Assembly: GCF_004803815.1 (NCBI RefSeq)
Contig: NZ_CP012544.1
Span: 496,001-560,000 of the forward strand
Direction of reading: 5' to 3'
Source: Campylobacter showae
GTDB lineage: Bacteria > Campylobacterota > Campylobacteria > Campylobacterales > Campylobacteraceae
DNA length: 64,000 nt
Shown here in pieces: positions 63,214-64,000 of this stretch. Both the position numbers and the translations under genes were made by a program. The first letter of the stretch is position 1; each line of letters opens with the position of its first letter. Under the pieces are notes generated by a model. The model ran no database searches. It was not told where the DNA came from and saw nothing but the letters and a program-made list of their open reading frames with translations.

Positions 63214-63881
63214 CCTATGAGTTTATAGCCTATTCCGCGTACCGAAAATATATGTTTAGGCGCTTTTGAGCTGTCGCCGATCTTGGTTCTTAGTCTGCCG
63301 ATGATGACGTCTAGGCTCTTTGAGTCCTTGTCTTTTAGGCTTTTGCAGTTATAAACCAGCTGCTCGCGAGAGACTGAAAAGCTATGTTGTTTGATAAGGT
63401 AGCTCAAAATTTCATACTCGGCCGGCGTTAGCGTTAGGCTTTCGTTGTTGTAGTAGATTTCGTGTCTGCGCTCGTCTATCCTAAACAGCGTATCTACGAC
63501 CTCTTCTTGCACTTCGTTGGTCTTTTTGTAGCGGCGGATTAGGCTCATTATGCGCGCGTACATCTCTTTTGGATCGTATGGCTTTGGTAGATAGTCGTCC
63601 GCGCCTAGCTGCAGGCCCACGACCTTATCGCTGATGTCGCTGCGAGCAGAGGAGATGATGATAGGGATGTTGTATTTGCTACGGATCTCTTTGCACACTT
63701 CTAGGCCGTCCATGCCAGGCAAGGTAAGGTCTAGGATAAGCAGATCGAAATTTTTTACTCCCGCGCTTAGTCCCAAATAAGGATCTTCGAAATTTGTTAC
63801 TTTTATATTAAAATCGCTCAAGTACTCGGATAGGATTTGCGCGAATTCCGGATCGTCTTCAATCATTAAAACATTAATCAT
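63210..63881 (-). CDS. OmpR-family response regulator, ArsR/CprR-like
   Basis: 223 residues: receiver domain with phospho-acceptor Asp51 (LLILDLTLPGMDG), acidic pocket IEDD at 7-10 and Lys in DDYLPKPYDP, then a winged-helix DNA-binding domain ending HIFSVRGIGYKLIG. It is paired with the kinase at 61960-63213 by a 4-base overlap. Sequence and gene order fit the ArsR (H. pylori) / CprR (C. jejuni) group, one of which is essential in each species. Confidence 0.9.
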   Translation of the reverse strand: MINVLMIEDDPEFAQILSEYLSDFNIKVTNFEDPYLGLSAGVKNFDLLILDLTLPGMDGLEVCKEIRSKYNIPIIISSARSDISDKVVGLQLGADDYLPKPYDPKEMYARIMSLIRRYKKTNEVQEEVVDTLFRIDERRHEIYYNNESLTLTPAEYEILSYLIKQHSFSVSREQLVYNCKSLKDKDSKSLDVIIGRLRTKIGDSSKAPKHIFSVRGIGYKLIG

Positions 63882-64000
63882 TTTAAGCCTTTCAAATAGA
63901 TTTAACGAAAATGATTATAACCAAAAAAAGTTAAATTTTTTTTCCGAATTTAATATCCTCGTTTAAAATTCTCCCCCGCTTTGAATTTTTATAAATAATA
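63882..64000. other. Spacer upstream of the response regulator at window edge
   Basis: AT-rich, no gene seen. It should contain the promoter of the two-component operon; TTAAATTTTTTTTCC-type runs obscure a clear -10 box. Confidence 0.4.

Overview
The window reads as chromosomal DNA of a Campylobacter (Campylobacterota), most likely from the oral C. rectus / C. showae group. This is an inference. It rests on proteins typical of the class (DUF2603, DUF1882, a Pgp2/Csd6-type LD-peptidase, an ArsRS/CprRS-like regulator pair), on gene orders that match those known from C. jejuni (ribA-rsmG / hemB-argF-DUF2603-hemN; murC-small membrane protein-mutS2; cvpA-fur-lysS-glyA-DUF1882-SPOR-aroE), on separate rather than fused rpoB and rpoC, on a giant RTX-like S-layer protein, and on very frequent AAATTTG/CAAATTT words. 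No prophage, insertion sequence, CRISPR array or rRNA operon was seen.

Layout. 1-12.7 kb: edge of a PCu(A)C copper chaperone gene, then pgp2 - small gene - alr (peptidoglycan trimming and D-alanine supply). A leftward block follows (ribA, rsmG, three small genes, htpX, an SDR epimerase), divergent from hemB, argF, DUF2603, hemN, an Fe-S oxidoreductase subunit and a small exported protein. 12.8-30.5 kb: core information genes, namely tRNA-Thr/Tyr/Gly/Thr, tuf, rpmG, tRNA-Trp, secE, nusG, rplKAJL, rpoB, rpoC, a lone DoxX gene, rpsL, rpsG, fusA and tRNA-Arg. This part holds several RNA control structures: the L10 leader, a long hairpin between rplK and rplA, and hairpins between rplL and rpoB. 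30.5-38.3 kb: a 5.4-kb S-layer/RTX gene with its own promoter, a 5' stem-loop and a terminator, then a Tat-exported fumarate-reductase-like flavoprotein. 38.5-47.2 kb: tag, yjbR-like, murC, a small membrane gene, mutS2, a LysE-type exporter and a GGDEF/EAL protein. 47.8-50.9 kb, leftward: hisG (short form), coaX and three envelope or unknown genes. 51.0-58.5 kb, rightward: a tightly coupled operon gatC-pilT-cvpA-fur-lysS-glyA-DUF1882-SPOR-aroE. 58.5-64 kb: pyk (convergent with aroE), an orphan TRAP-type solute-binding protein, recR and a two-component system.

Most genes are housekeeping and tightly packed, with stop/start overlaps. The unusual material is in the spacers: long nested inverted repeats at 7984-8086, 38284-38367 and 44217-44480 (the last two share a hairpin core), a 12-nt inverted repeat flanking the flavoprotein gene, and a hairpin that begins just where the S-layer mRNA should start. 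No clear new multi-gene system was found. The best leads are these palindromic elements, the S-layer locus, and the disordered N-terminal tails on MurC and MutS2.
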